64,000 nucleotides of DNA, taken from Natronococcus sp. CG52. Lineage in GTDB: Archaea > Halobacteriota > Halobacteria > Halobacteriales > Natrialbaceae. The notes under the pieces were generated by a model. The model worked only from the letters and a program-made list of their open reading frames with translations. It was not told the DNA's origin and made no database searches. Shown here in pieces: positions 52,164 through 61,461 of the stretch. Every line of letters begins with the position of its first letter. Positions within the stretch are counted from its first letter, which is position 1. The translations under genes and the position numbers were made by a program. The stretch lies in NCBI RefSeq assembly GCF_023913515.1, contig NZ_CP099391.1, forward strand, positions 558,001 through 622,000, read 5' to 3'.

Positions 52164-53546
52164 ATGATCACGGAAGACGCCCGCGCTCTGCTCTCGACGG
52201 GGGCAGTCTGTGACTCCTGTCTCGGCCGCCCCTTCGCCGAGCGGAGTTTCGGACTGACCAACGCCGAGCGCGGCCGGGCACTGCGAACGACGGTCGCACT
52301 CGAGGACGACGAGGACTTCGACCCCGTCGATCCGGAGGCGTGCTGGGTCTGCGAGGGCTACTGCGATACGTTCGACGCGATCGCCGAGACGATCACGGGC
52401 GAACTCGAGGGCGTCGAGTTCGCCACCTACCAGGTCGGGACGCGCGTCCCGCCGCTGGTCGAGGAGAACGAACGCCTGCTCCGGGAGGACGCGGACCTCG
52501 AACCGGACGTCGGCGAGTCGCTCAAACGCGAGATGAACCGCGAGGTCGGCCGTCGCGTCGGTTCGAAGACCGGCGCCGAGGTCGACTTCGACCGTCCGGA
52601 CGTCCTCGCCGTCGTCGACCTCGAGGCGTTCGACCCGTTCGACGTCCTCGAGGACGACACCGTCACGAGCCACGCGGTCGACGTCCAGGTCAACCCGGCG
52701 TTCGTCTACGGCCGCTACCGCAAGCTCGAGCGCGACATCCCGCAGACGGAGTGGCCCTGCCGGGAGTGCGGCGGCAGCGGGATCCAGCTGGGTGACGACG
52801 GCGAGGAACCCTGCGACTACTGCGGCGGTTCGGGCTACATGTACGACACGAGCGTCGAACAGGTCGTGAGACCCCACGTCGTCGAGGCGATGGACGGCGC
52901 CGAGGGCACCTTCCACGGCGCGGGCCGCGAGGACGTCGACGCGCGGATGCTCGAGGGCGGCCGTCCGTTCGTCCTCGAGGTCAAGCACCCCCACCACCGG
53001 GACCCCGACCCCGACGCACTCGAGCGCGAGATCAACGCCGCCGACGGTGCCGTCGAGGTCGAGGGCCTGCGGCTGGCGACCTACGAGATGGTCGAGCGCG
53101 TCAAGGAACACGACGCGAGCAAACACTACCGCGCGGACGTAGAGTTCGCCGAGCCGGTCGACGAGGCCGACTTCGAGACGGCGCTCGAGGAACTCGCCGG
53201 AACGACCGTCGAACAGTACACCCCACAGCGGGTCGACCACCGCCGCGCGGGGCTCACCCGCGAGCGGACGGTGTACGAGATCGACGGCGATCTCCACGAA
53301 CCGACCCGCGGGGAGGTTCGGATCCACGGCGCGGGCGGACTCTACGTGAAGGAACTCATCAGCAGCGACGACGGCCGAACCGAGCCGAGCCTCGCCGGGC
53401 TACTCGAGACCGACGCCGAGGTGACGGCGCTGGACGTGACCGGCGTCGAGGGCGAGGACGAGCCGTTCGAACTCGAGGACTACTTCCGGGACGAACCGCC
53501 CGCCGACGAGCCGACGGACGACGAGTCGGCGGAACCGGCCGAGTGA
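52164..53546 (+). CDS. pus10: tRNA pseudouridine synthase Pus10
   Basis: The 460-residue enzyme forms pseudouridine 54 and 55 in archaeal tRNA. It has the N-terminal zinc site (VCDSCLGR and CWVCEG), a THUMP-like middle region and the catalytic segment GAGREDVDARMLEGGRPF, whose second Asp should be the nucleophile. It also has a second, glycine-rich Cys cluster, CRECGGSGIQ and CDYCGGSGYM (about 195-223), like a DnaJ-type zinc finger. ATG 52164. rnhB follows 52 nt later. Confidence 0.93.
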   Translation: MITEDARALLSTGAVCDSCLGRPFAERSFGLTNAERGRALRTTVALEDDEDFDPVDPEACWVCEGYCDTFDAIAETITGELEGVEFATYQVGTRVPPLVEENERLLREDADLEPDVGESLKREMNREVGRRVGSKTGAEVDFDRPDVLAVVDLEAFDPFDVLEDDTVTSHAVDVQVNPAFVYGRYRKLERDIPQTEWPCRECGGSGIQLGDDGEEPCDYCGGSGYMYDTSVEQVVRPHVVEAMDGAEGTFHGAGREDVDARMLEGGRPFVLEVKHPHHRDPDPDALEREINAADGAVEVEGLRLATYEMVERVKEHDASKHYRADVEFAEPVDEADFETALEELAGTTVEQYTPQRVDHRRAGLTRERTVYEIDGDLHEPTRGEVRIHGAGGLYVKELISSDDGRTEPSLAGLLETDAEVTALDVTGVEGEDEPFELEDYFRDEPPADEPTDDESAEPAE

Positions 53547-53598
53547 CGATCGCGAGCGAGTCACAACGGTTTTTGTTCCACCCGCCAATCTTCGAGCC

Positions 53599-54261
53599 AT
53601 GCCGTTCGGCGTCGACGAGGCGGGAAAGGGGCCGGCGCTCGGCTCGATGTTCGCCGCGGCGATCCACCTCGAAGAGCCTGACGTCCTCCCACACGGGATT
53701 ACAGACTCGAAGCGACTCGCGCCGGAGCGCCGCGAGCAACTGGCGTCGACGCTGCGAAGCGACGAGCGAATCGCCGTCGGCGTCGCCGAGATTCCGCCGG
53801 AGCTGATCGACGATCCCGAGACGGATATGAACTCGCTCGCGGTCAGGGCCCACGCCGAGGCGATCGAAGCCGCGCTCGAGGACGTCGGTGCGTCCGCGGA
53901 GACGCTCCAATCGGGACTCTGTGACGCCTGCGACACCGACGCCGATCGCTTCGCTCGCCGGGTCGCCGACGCCTGTGCGCTCGAGGTCGACGTGACGGCC
54001 GAGCACGGCGCCGACGACGATTCACTGGTCGTCGGCGCGGCGAGCATCGTCGCCAAGGTCGCACGCGACGCTCACATGAGCGCGCTGGGCGACGAGTACG
54101 GCCCGGTCGGGAGCGGCTACCCGAGCGACCCGACCACGCGGGAGTTTCTCGAGAGCTACGTCGCCGATGCCGGCGAACTGCCCCCCTTCGCCCGCGAGTC
54201 GTGGTCGACCTGCGCGGACGTGCTCGCCGACGCGCGACAGACGGGGCTCGAGCAGTTCTGA
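53599..54261 (+). CDS. rnhB: Ribonuclease HII
   Basis: The 220-residue enzyme has the family start FGVDEAGKGPALGS (catalytic Asp and Glu), GITDSKRL, and the later acidic residue near VVGAASIVAKVARD. It removes RNA from RNA-DNA hybrids and misinserted ribonucleotides in DNA. Same strand as pus10. Confidence 0.93.
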   Translation: MPFGVDEAGKGPALGSMFAAAIHLEEPDVLPHGITDSKRLAPERREQLASTLRSDERIAVGVAEIPPELIDDPETDMNSLAVRAHAEAIEAALEDVGASAETLQSGLCDACDTDADRFARRVADACALEVDVTAEHGADDDSLVVGAASIVAKVARDAHMSALGDEYGPVGSGYPSDPTTREFLESYVADAGELPPFARESWSTCADVLADARQTGLEQF

Positions 54262-54333
54262 CGCGCGCAGCTATCCCCCGGTTCAGGTCGCCGTTTTATG
54301 CGGGTTCCCGGTGAAAGTACACGCGAGTAACCT

Positions 54334-55344
54334 GTGCTCGACATCGTCTGGTTTCTCGCGCTCGCGACCGTCGGGACGGCCGTCGTCTGGAAGGGAAGCA
54401 CCTGGCTCGAGTCGGCGTCGAACCGGCTGGCCGCCGGCTACGGCGTGCCGCCGGTCGTTCAGGGTGCAGTTATCGCCGCCGCCGGCTCGAGCGCGCCCGA
54501 ACTGGTGAGCGTGCTCCTCGCGACGCTCATCCACGGCGAGTTCGAACTGGGCGTCGGCGCCATCGTCGGTTCGGCCGTCTTCAACCTCCTCGTGATTCCG
54601 GGACTGGCCGTCCTCGTCGGGACCGGCGGCGTCTCGACGAGCCGGGACCTGGTCTACAAGGAGGCGCTGTTCTACATGCTCGCGCTCGCGGTACTCCTGC
54701 TCACGTTCTCGCTGGCGGTGATCTACTACCCGCTCGAGGGCGCTGGACTGCAGGGAGAGGTCACGCGGTGGCTCGCGCTGTTCCCGCTCGCGCTGTACGT
54801 CCTCTACGTGTTCACCCAGTATCTCGACGCCACCGAGGACGAGGTCGAGGCCGACCAGTCCGTCGACCGCCTCGAGACCTGGCTCTGGTTCGGCCTCGGA
54901 CTGGTCGTCATCGTCGTCGGCGTCGAGGGGCTCGTCCGTGCCGCGATCGGTCTCGGGGACGCCTTCGGAACGCCCGCGTTCCTCTGGGGGATGATCGTCG
55001 TCGCGGCCGGCTCGAGCGTGCCGGACGCGTTCGTCAGTATCGTGGCAGCCCGGTCGGATCGACCGTCGGTCAGCCTCGCGAACGTGCTGGGGAGCAACAT
55101 CTTCGATCTGCTCGTCGCCATCCCGGTCGGCGTCCTCGTCGCGGGGACGCTCTCGATCACGTTCGCCCACGTCGTGCCGATGATGGCGTTTCTCGTCCTC
55201 GCGACGGTCGTCTTCTTCGCCATCGCGCGGACGGACATGCTGCTGTCCGAGCGCGAGGCCTGGCTCCTGCTCGGCGCGTACGCCCTGTTCGTCGGCTGGC
55301 TGGTCCTCGAGAGCGTCGGGGTCTCGGACGTCATTCCGACGTAG
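54334..55344 (+). CDS. CaCA-family cation exchanger (Na+/Ca2+ type)
   Basis: The 336-residue protein has about ten membrane segments and two inverted alpha repeats: AAAGSSAPELVSVLL (about 49-63) and VAAGSSVPDAFVSIV (about 225-245), with GSNIFDLLVAIP following. An acidic cytoplasmic loop divides them. It exchanges cations such as Na+ for Ca2+ (or K+) across the membrane. GTG start 54334. Confidence 0.92.
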   Translation: MLDIVWFLALATVGTAVVWKGSTWLESASNRLAAGYGVPPVVQGAVIAAAGSSAPELVSVLLATLIHGEFELGVGAIVGSAVFNLLVIPGLAVLVGTGGVSTSRDLVYKEALFYMLALAVLLLTFSLAVIYYPLEGAGLQGEVTRWLALFPLALYVLYVFTQYLDATEDEVEADQSVDRLETWLWFGLGLVVIVVGVEGLVRAAIGLGDAFGTPAFLWGMIVVAAGSSVPDAFVSIVAARSDRPSVSLANVLGSNIFDLLVAIPVGVLVAGTLSITFAHVVPMMAFLVLATVVFFAIARTDMLLSEREAWLLLGAYALFVGWLVLESVGVSDVIPT

Positions 55345-55434
55345 TGACCGACGGCACGGCCTCGAGTCGCCGGGGCTGCACTGGCAGGCGAGGCGCTCTT
55401 TTCCCTCACAGCGATTCGTTCTGTGGGAGAGATA

Positions 55435-55542
55435 ATGCCGATCTGTACACGATGTGAGAACCCCGTTTCGCTCGACTTCGTGCGGGCCCACGGCGACGGT
55501 GCCGAGACCGTCGACTGGTGTCCGCGCTGTCGCGGCGAGTGA
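55435..55542 (+). CDS. 35-residue CxxC zinc-finger micro-protein, DUF7563-like
   Basis: MPICTRCENPVSLDFVRAHG then DWCPRCRGE: two CxxC pairs 24 residues apart. The size and layout match small haloarchaeal ribbons (I recall DUF7563). ATG at 55435 and the short distance to convergent secD fit a real small gene. Role unknown. Confidence 0.65.
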   Translation: MPICTRCENPVSLDFVRAHGDGAETVDWCPRCRGE

Positions 55543-55569
55543 ACGAAAGAATCGAGAGACCGAACGCCC

Positions 55570-57189
55570 CTACTTGTCCGTCAGCAGCCGTTGCAGGATG
55601 TCACCGTAGGCGGGACGGGTGATCAGCACCCCGATGAGCACGCCGAGGATCGTGATGATGGCGAACCCGCGAAGGTCGCCGAGGCTCAACACGGCCAGCG
55701 GCGACAGGGCGATGATCGTCGTCGCCGCCGCGGCGCCGATGACCCAGAACGCCTTGCGGAAGCGCGACTCGAACACCCGCTGGGAGTTGACGTCGCCGTC
55801 GTCCATCACCTCGTCGGCGATAATGATGAGGTCGTCCACCCCCGTCCCGACGACGGCGATGAAGCCGGCGACGTGAGAGAGATCCAGCGGCATGCGTATC
55901 AGTGCGGCAAAGCCGAGCAGCACGACGACCTCGGCCAGCGCCGTGAGCACCATCGGCGCGGCGACGCGCGGATCGCTGTACCGCAGGTAGACCACGCCGC
56001 TGACGGTCAGCACCGAGAGCACCCCGATGAGCAGCGAGTAGAGCTTGAACTGATCGGCGAGGGCCGGCTCGAGCGAGTACGTCTGCTCCTGCTCGAAGTC
56101 GAGCGGCGCGGTCAGCGCGCCGGACTGGAGGTTGACCGAGAGGTGGTGGGCGTCCTGCTGGGTGGGGACGATCATCTGGAACGTCGGATCGTTCTCCCAG
56201 GTCCCCTGGGCCATGCTCTGTCCGAGATCCGGGCTCATGCTGTGAGCGTCGACGACTTCGTCGTCGACTACGGTGAGGAGACACCACTGCGGGTTCTCGG
56301 AATCGAAGTCGAACTCGCCGGTTTCACGGTCGTGGATGTTACACTGGCCCATCCCCTCTCCGGTGAAGCCGTACTCGTTCATCGCCGCCTGATACTCCGA
56401 CGCGGGGCTGTTCCCGTCCTCGTCCGCGGTGTCGTCGACGGTAACTGGGACGTAGTTCTGGTCGCGCCGGTCGTCGTAGGACGCCGACCCGACGTTGTCG
56501 AACTCCTCGCCCTCGAGGACGGTCTCGTTGGTCTGGGTGCCGTTCTCGTCGGGATGGTAGGCGACGATCTGGACGTCACCGCGCTCGGTCAGCAGGTTCC
56601 GGAGCTCCCCGGGACTCATCCCGGGGACCTCGGTGACGATGTAGTAGCCGTCGCCGACGGTCGCCTCCTGGTAGGCGTTCCCGCCGGAGAGACCCGCCTC
56701 GTTGATACGCAACTCGATCGTGTTGATCATCTCGTCGCGGGTCTGCTGGGTGACGCCGTCCTCGACGTCGTCCTCGTCGACGTCGACGCCGGCTTCCTGC
56801 AGTGCGGCGGCGAACTCTCCGGGAGTGACGTCCCCGTCGAACACCTCGGCGGTGAACCGGTTGTCGTCCTCGTGGTAGCGGACGACCGCGTCCGAGGGGT
56901 CGATATCGAGTTCCTCGTACAGCGTCGACTCGACCTCCCGTTCCTGGCCGGGTTCGATGTCGATACCGGCGGTCATCCCGACCGGAGGTGCGCTAATCCG
57001 CGTTCCGCCGTCGAGACCGAGACCGTACTCGAGGTTCGTCGGGTTGTCGTCGACGGTCTCGTTCTCCTCGACGAGCGTGTCGTCGTCCATGACGCCGCCG
57101 GGGGCGAACAGCGCGACCAGCGCGGCGGTCACGAAGAGCACCAGCAGGAGGATCCGCCAGTACTCCTTGACGAAGGCGATCGGGTTCAC
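55570..57189 (-). CDS. secD: Protein-export membrane protein SecD
   Basis: The 539-residue RND-like protein has an N-terminal membrane helix, a large acidic extracellular part starting NLEYGLGLDGGTRI, and five C-terminal helices (VLLGFAALIRMPLDLSH, GVDDLIIIADEVMDDG, then the final FAIITILGVLIGV). SecDF uses the ion gradient to help export. GTG at 57189 overlaps the secF stop by 4 nt (GTGA), so the operon order is secF-secD, as is usual in haloarchaea. Confidence 0.93.
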   Translation of the reverse strand: MNPIAFVKEYWRILLLVLFVTAALVALFAPGGVMDDDTLVEENETVDDNPTNLEYGLGLDGGTRISAPPVGMTAGIDIEPGQEREVESTLYEELDIDPSDAVVRYHEDDNRFTAEVFDGDVTPGEFAAALQEAGVDVDEDDVEDGVTQQTRDEMINTIELRINEAGLSGGNAYQEATVGDGYYIVTEVPGMSPGELRNLLTERGDVQIVAYHPDENGTQTNETVLEGEEFDNVGSASYDDRRDQNYVPVTVDDTADEDGNSPASEYQAAMNEYGFTGEGMGQCNIHDRETGEFDFDSENPQWCLLTVVDDEVVDAHSMSPDLGQSMAQGTWENDPTFQMIVPTQQDAHHLSVNLQSGALTAPLDFEQEQTYSLEPALADQFKLYSLLIGVLSVLTVSGVVYLRYSDPRVAAPMVLTALAEVVVLLGFAALIRMPLDLSHVAGFIAVVGTGVDDLIIIADEVMDDGDVNSQRVFESRFRKAFWVIGAAAATTIIALSPLAVLSLGDLRGFAIITILGVLIGVLITRPAYGDILQRLLTDK

Positions 57190-58070
57190 GACCGCACCCC
57201 GTGGAACTTGTACCAGCGAAGCAGGCTCAGGTTCAGCATGTACGTGTTCATCAGGTCGGCCGCGAGGCCGACGAAGAGGATGATGCCGATCGACGCCAGC
57301 AACTCGACGCCGAAGAGCCACGCGGCGATCCCCATCACGAGCATCGCCGACATCGAGGTGACGGTCATCGTGACGCCGGTCTGCATCGCGCGGTGGGTGC
57401 TCTCGTAGAAGTCACCGCTGCGGCGCAGGATGTGGTTGTTCAACAGGATGTCCGAGTCGACCGAGTATCCGATCAGCATCAGGAGCGCGGCGACGGTCCC
57501 GAGCGAGAGCGAAATGCCCGTGATCGCCATGAACGCCAGCGGAATCACGATGTCCGAGAACGCCGACACGACGATCGCGATCGACGGGACGAACGTCCGA
57601 AAGAGCAGGAACGCGAGCACGCTCATTCCGAGGAACGCGACGGTAACCCCCAGCAGAGCGGTCTGCTGTGTCTGCTGGCCGAAACTCGCCGACGTCGAGG
57701 ACACCTGCTGGATGACCGATGCGTCACCGTCCGGATCCAGGTTGGCTTCGGCCTGTTCGCTCAGCGCCTCCTGTTCGGTCGAGGAGAACTGAACGATGTA
57801 CTGGTTCTCCGCGTCGGGCGAGGCGACGGCCTGGACCGACTCCGGTTCCTCGTCGAACGCATCCGGAATGTCTTCCTCCGGCGTCGTCGTCTGTACCGTG
57901 AGTTCCGTCCCGCCGGCGAAATCCATGCCGAGCTGAACCGGCGCTCCGAACAGCAGAAACGAACCGGCGAGGACGAGCAGTGCGACCCCGAGAACCGCAA
58001 GCGGCACCGCCGCGAGTTGGCGGTCACTGTACCGGGTGTAATCGATCTCCGGTACGTCGAAATACCCCAT
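57186..58070 (-). CDS. secF: Protein-export membrane protein SecF
   Basis: The 294-residue protein has the first helix, a small outer domain with GMDFAGGTELTVQ, and five C-terminal helices with IGYSVDSDILLNNHILRR, the SecF signature. It pairs with SecD downstream. ATG 58068-58070 (MGYFDVPEIDY). Confidence 0.93.
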   Translation of the reverse strand: MGYFDVPEIDYTRYSDRQLAAVPLAVLGVALLVLAGSFLLFGAPVQLGMDFAGGTELTVQTTTPEEDIPDAFDEEPESVQAVASPDAENQYIVQFSSTEQEALSEQAEANLDPDGDASVIQQVSSTSASFGQQTQQTALLGVTVAFLGMSVLAFLLFRTFVPSIAIVVSAFSDIVIPLAFMAITGISLSLGTVAALLMLIGYSVDSDILLNNHILRRSGDFYESTHRAMQTGVTMTVTSMSAMLVMGIAAWLFGVELLASIGIILFVGLAADLMNTYMLNLSLLRWYKFHGVRS

Positions 58071-58189
58071 ATACCGGACCACTCGTAGTCGGCAGGTGTA
58101 AGCCTTCCCAATTTCTGCAGCTTTTTCCAGTGAGAATAATTTCGCGTTCACGCAACGACCTGATACTCCTCGAGTCCGTAGACGGAGGT

Positions 58190-58564
58190 ATGGCGCCAGA
58201 ATCAACGCAGTCGTCCGCGGAACTCGAGGAGCCCGCCGACGCGACGCGAGACGCGTTCGCCGAGCGAGTCGTCGTCTCGTACCCGTCCGACCTCTCGGAC
58301 TGGGGCCGGTTCCAGGTCGAAAAGCCCTCCTTCCGGGCGTTCCTCCGGAAGACGCGCGACGCCGCCGAAGAGGGGGACGTCTGGGAGGAGTTCGTCGGCG
58401 TCGGCTGCTGTGGAAACACCCTCGACGTCCCGCTGCGAGTCGAAGCCGTCGAGGGCGGCCCCCGGATCGACGACGATACCGAAATAGAGTACGAGGTCCG
58501 CGAGGCGTGCGGCATTCAGGGGAGCTGGCGCGTTCAGAGCAAGGGCGGGCCGAGCCAGGGCTGA
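58190..58564 (+). CDS. Uncharacterised haloarchaeal protein (124 aa)
   Basis: Starts MAPESTQSSAELEEPADATR; the core is RVVVSYPSDLSDWGRFQVEK and VGVGCCGNTLDVPLRVEAVE. The CC pair and a later EACGIQGSW could bind metal, but no family is recognised. Divergent from secF. Confidence 0.68.
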   Translation: MAPESTQSSAELEEPADATRDAFAERVVVSYPSDLSDWGRFQVEKPSFRAFLRKTRDAAEEGDVWEEFVGVGCCGNTLDVPLRVEAVEGGPRIDDDTEIEYEVREACGIQGSWRVQSKGGPSQG

Positions 58565-58576
58565 TCCCGAACCCCG

Positions 58577-59047
58577 TCAGTCCGGCAGGTACCGGACGCT
58601 CAACACGCCGTCGGCGGCCGACCGACGCACTTCGACGCGAACCGCCTCGAGTCTGGCCGCCCGCGCGATCGTCTCCTCGTCCTCGAGGACGTCCCGTGCG
58701 GCGGTCTCGACGTCCTCGGCGAGGTGAAAGACGTGAATTTCGCCGGTTCCAGCCCGCTCTTCCCGAATCAGGTCGCCGACCTCGGCGGCGGCGGCGAGCT
58801 CCTTTTCGTGCCGGGTCGGCTCGAGGTCGCTGTCGACCAGTTCGATCGAGCGTCGGTTCTCGACGTCGACGACCTCCCAGGCGACCTCGAGGGGCGGTTC
58901 GGGTGCGACGGTGGCCTCGAGAACGTCGCGGATCTCGAGGCCAGGGTTGGACGACAGCGTGTGGACCTGTGCGGTCTCGACGTCGCGGACGACGGCCGAC
59001 TCGTCTTCGGCGTGCGTGACGACGAACGTACCCGTCTTTTCGGTCAT
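58577..59047 (-). CDS. DUF5812-like protein
   Basis: The 156-residue protein starts MTEKTGTFVVTHAEDESAVV and has ENRRSIELVDSDLEPTRHEK and HVFHLAEDVETAARDVL, which I associate with haloarchaeal DUF5812. Soluble, acidic, role unknown. Divergent from pgi, whose start is 124 nt away. Confidence 0.8.
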   Translation of the reverse strand: MTEKTGTFVVTHAEDESAVVRDVETAQVHTLSSNPGLEIRDVLEATVAPEPPLEVAWEVVDVENRRSIELVDSDLEPTRHEKELAAAAEVGDLIREERAGTGEIHVFHLAEDVETAARDVLEDEETIARAARLEAVRVEVRRSAADGVLSVRYLPD

Positions 59048-59170
59048 GGTCGCTCGTAGTAACGCGGCGGTTTTCCGGGTTTCGGCTTCGCTCGACGACG
59101 CTGCGAGGCCGCTCTCGGGGCGCTACCGCGTGACGGAACGACTTTACCGCAGGCGGTCGGCCTCTCGGTC

Positions 59171-60466
59171 ATGGACGTGGACATCGGTAACGCGTTGGCG
59201 TCGGTCGCCTCGCCGGGCGTCTCTCGAGAATCCCTCGAGCGCCTGGACGAGCAGGTCGCCGACGCACACGAGCGTATCGAGGCCGGACTGAACGAGGGAG
59301 AGCACGGCTACGCCGCGCTGAACCTGCCCGAGCGAACCGACCCGGACGAGATTCGAGCCGCGGTCGAGCCGGTCGCCGACGCCGAGGCGCTGATCACCGT
59401 CGGTATCGGCGGCAGCGCGCTCGGTGCGGCGACGATCACGGACGCGCTGGATTCGGACACCGAGACTGTCTATCTCGACAACGTCGATCCCGCGTGGGTC
59501 TCGAACCGCCTCGAGCGACTGCCGCTCGAGAACACCGCGATCAACGTTGTCTCGCGTTCGGGGACGACCGCGGAGACGCTGGCGAACTTTCTCGTGGTCC
59601 GGGAGGCCTTCGAGGACGCCGGCGTCGACTGGACCGAGCGGACGATCGTGACGACGGGCGAGTCCGGACCGCTCCGCGACCTCTCGGACCGCCACGATCT
59701 GCCGTCGCTGAAGGTTCCCGACGGCGTTCCGGGTCGCTTTTCGGCGCTCTCTGCGGTCGGGATGGTCGCCGCCGCGGTCTGCGGACACGACCTCGAGGCG
59801 CTGCTCGAGGGAGCCGCCGCCGAAGCCGACTCGCTGACCGGTTCGTTGTTCGACTGTCCCGCGTACGCCTACGGGGCGACGGCCTACGCGCTCGACGGCC
59901 GCGGCGCCGGCATGAACGCGATGGTCCCCTACGCGGAGTCGCTCGAGACCTACTCCGAGTGGTTCGCACAGCTGTGGGCCGAGAGTCTGGGGAAGGACGA
60001 CCTCGGGCAGACGCCGCTGCGGGCTCTCGGAGTCACGGACCAGCACTCCCAACTCCAGCTCTATCGCGCGGGCCCGCGCGACAAGATGATCACGTTCGTC
60101 ACGCCGCGGGAGGGCGACGACCGGCCGGTTCCGAACACCGACGTCGAGGACCTCGCCTACCTCGGCGACGCGAGTCTCGGCGAACTGCTCGAGGCCGAGT
60201 TCGAGGCGACGGAGGCCAGCCTCGCCGCGGCCGGTCGGCCGAACGTCCGGGTCGAACTCGAGCGCGTCGACGAGTACGAGCTCGGCGGCCTGCTGTACGG
60301 GATGGAAGCCGCGTGCGTGCTCGCGGGCGAACTCTACGGCGTCAACACCTTCGAGCAGCCCGCGGTCGAGTGGGCCAAGAACGCGACCCGCGGGCTCCTC
60401 GGCGGGGGGGCGTTCGAGGAGGCGGAGGCCGTCGCCGAGAAGACGGAACTTCGCGTCGAACGCTGA
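59171..60466 (+). CDS. pgi: Glucose-6-phosphate isomerase
   Basis: The 431-residue enzyme is of the bacterial/eukaryotic PGI superfamily: ITVGIGGSALGAATI, VVSRSGTTAETLANF (sugar isomerase motifs), GPRDKMITFVT, and VNTFEQPAVEWAKN at the end. It interconverts glucose-6-phosphate and fructose-6-phosphate in gluconeogenesis and sugar metabolism. Slightly short of the ~550 of typical bacterial forms, as in other haloarchaea. Confidence 0.93.
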   Translation: MDVDIGNALASVASPGVSRESLERLDEQVADAHERIEAGLNEGEHGYAALNLPERTDPDEIRAAVEPVADAEALITVGIGGSALGAATITDALDSDTETVYLDNVDPAWVSNRLERLPLENTAINVVSRSGTTAETLANFLVVREAFEDAGVDWTERTIVTTGESGPLRDLSDRHDLPSLKVPDGVPGRFSALSAVGMVAAAVCGHDLEALLEGAAAEADSLTGSLFDCPAYAYGATAYALDGRGAGMNAMVPYAESLETYSEWFAQLWAESLGKDDLGQTPLRALGVTDQHSQLQLYRAGPRDKMITFVTPREGDDRPVPNTDVEDLAYLGDASLGELLEAEFEATEASLAAAGRPNVRVELERVDEYELGGLLYGMEAACVLAGELYGVNTFEQPAVEWAKNATRGLLGGGAFEEAEAVAEKTELRVER

Positions 60467-60495
60467 CCGAAGGCCGGCGGAGTTCCGGATCCGCC

Positions 60496-61158
60496 TCAGG
60501 AACTGCTGTCGTCGGCGAACGCACTCTGCAAGATCGCTTTCTGACCGCGCCGAAGGAGCGCGGAGAGCGCCTGGCTCGAGATTTCGAACTCGTCGGCCAA
60601 CTCTTCCGCCGAAATCTCCCGCGGGACTTCGAAATACCCCTCTTCCAGCGCGCGGCGCAGTACGTCGCGTTGTCGGGAGGTGAGATCGTACTTCTCCGTC
60701 TCCTCCTCTTCGCTTCGGTAGAGGCGCCGGAGCGTAAACGACAGATCGCGCTCTTCGCACCGCTTGCGGTAGCTCGACAGCGCGTCGCGGTTTGGAAAGT
60801 GGGCGCGGTACTCCGCCCCGTCTTCCCGCAGTTCGATGTCGAGAAGCGTGACTCCGTACTCGATCGCATCGACGTAAGTCAGCCCCCGCTCCCCCTCGGG
60901 GGAGAGTGCCACCCGGAAGAGACACCGCTCGGAGAGAGTCGAGAGCGTCTCGAAATCCGCAATAGACCGGTCGTTCGACAGCTCCTGAAAGAACAGTTCG
61001 AGATCGGACTCCCGTCCGCTTGCCCAGAAGATGAGTTCCGAGCCGTCTCCTTGGTCCGGCTGCTCGTCTTCGACCTCGATCGTGACTTCGGGGATCTTCT
61101 GCCGGGCTTCCCGCATTATCGGCTGATTCGATATCGTGTACTCCGCGATGAAGCTCAT
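60496..61158 (-). CDS. Bat-type HTH_10 regulator
   Basis: The 220-residue protein has the family N-terminal domain (MSFIAEYTISNQPIMREA) and a C-terminal HTH_10 (PREISAEELADEFEISSQAL, LLRRGQKAILQ). A separate acidic region is between them. Target unknown; pgi is convergent. Confidence 0.88.
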   Translation of the reverse strand: MSFIAEYTISNQPIMREARQKIPEVTIEVEDEQPDQGDGSELIFWASGRESDLELFFQELSNDRSIADFETLSTLSERCLFRVALSPEGERGLTYVDAIEYGVTLLDIELREDGAEYRAHFPNRDALSSYRKRCEERDLSFTLRRLYRSEEEETEKYDLTSRQRDVLRRALEEGYFEVPREISAEELADEFEISSQALSALLRRGQKAILQSAFADDSSS

Positions 61159-61461
61159 GGCTATCGCTCGCAGGGGGCGGTAGCGTTTCGCGTCCCACTG
61201 CTGCGTTCCGGATACGGTAGCCGGTGACCGGCCGCGGCCGCTTGCCCTTCGAAGCAGCGTTGTCGGAGCCGCGGTCGATATTCGTGAGCCATACGCGTTC
61301 GTTCTGTGTGGCGGCTGTTAACTCTTGTCTCGGCGAGATCGATAGATGAGGCGGCTCGATCCGAGTATCGGTGGAAAACTACCCGCCGCATTCGAGCGCC
61401 TCTCCGCCCGGTTCGTAATCGATTACGGTGCCCCTATGAGTATTCGGCCGAACACACACCT
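61159..61461. other. Intergenic stretch with promoters only
   Basis: No supported gene. It separates the minus-strand Bat-type regulator from the plus-strand CPBP protease, so it must hold both promoters, but no convincing element was picked out by eye. Confidence 0.4.
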
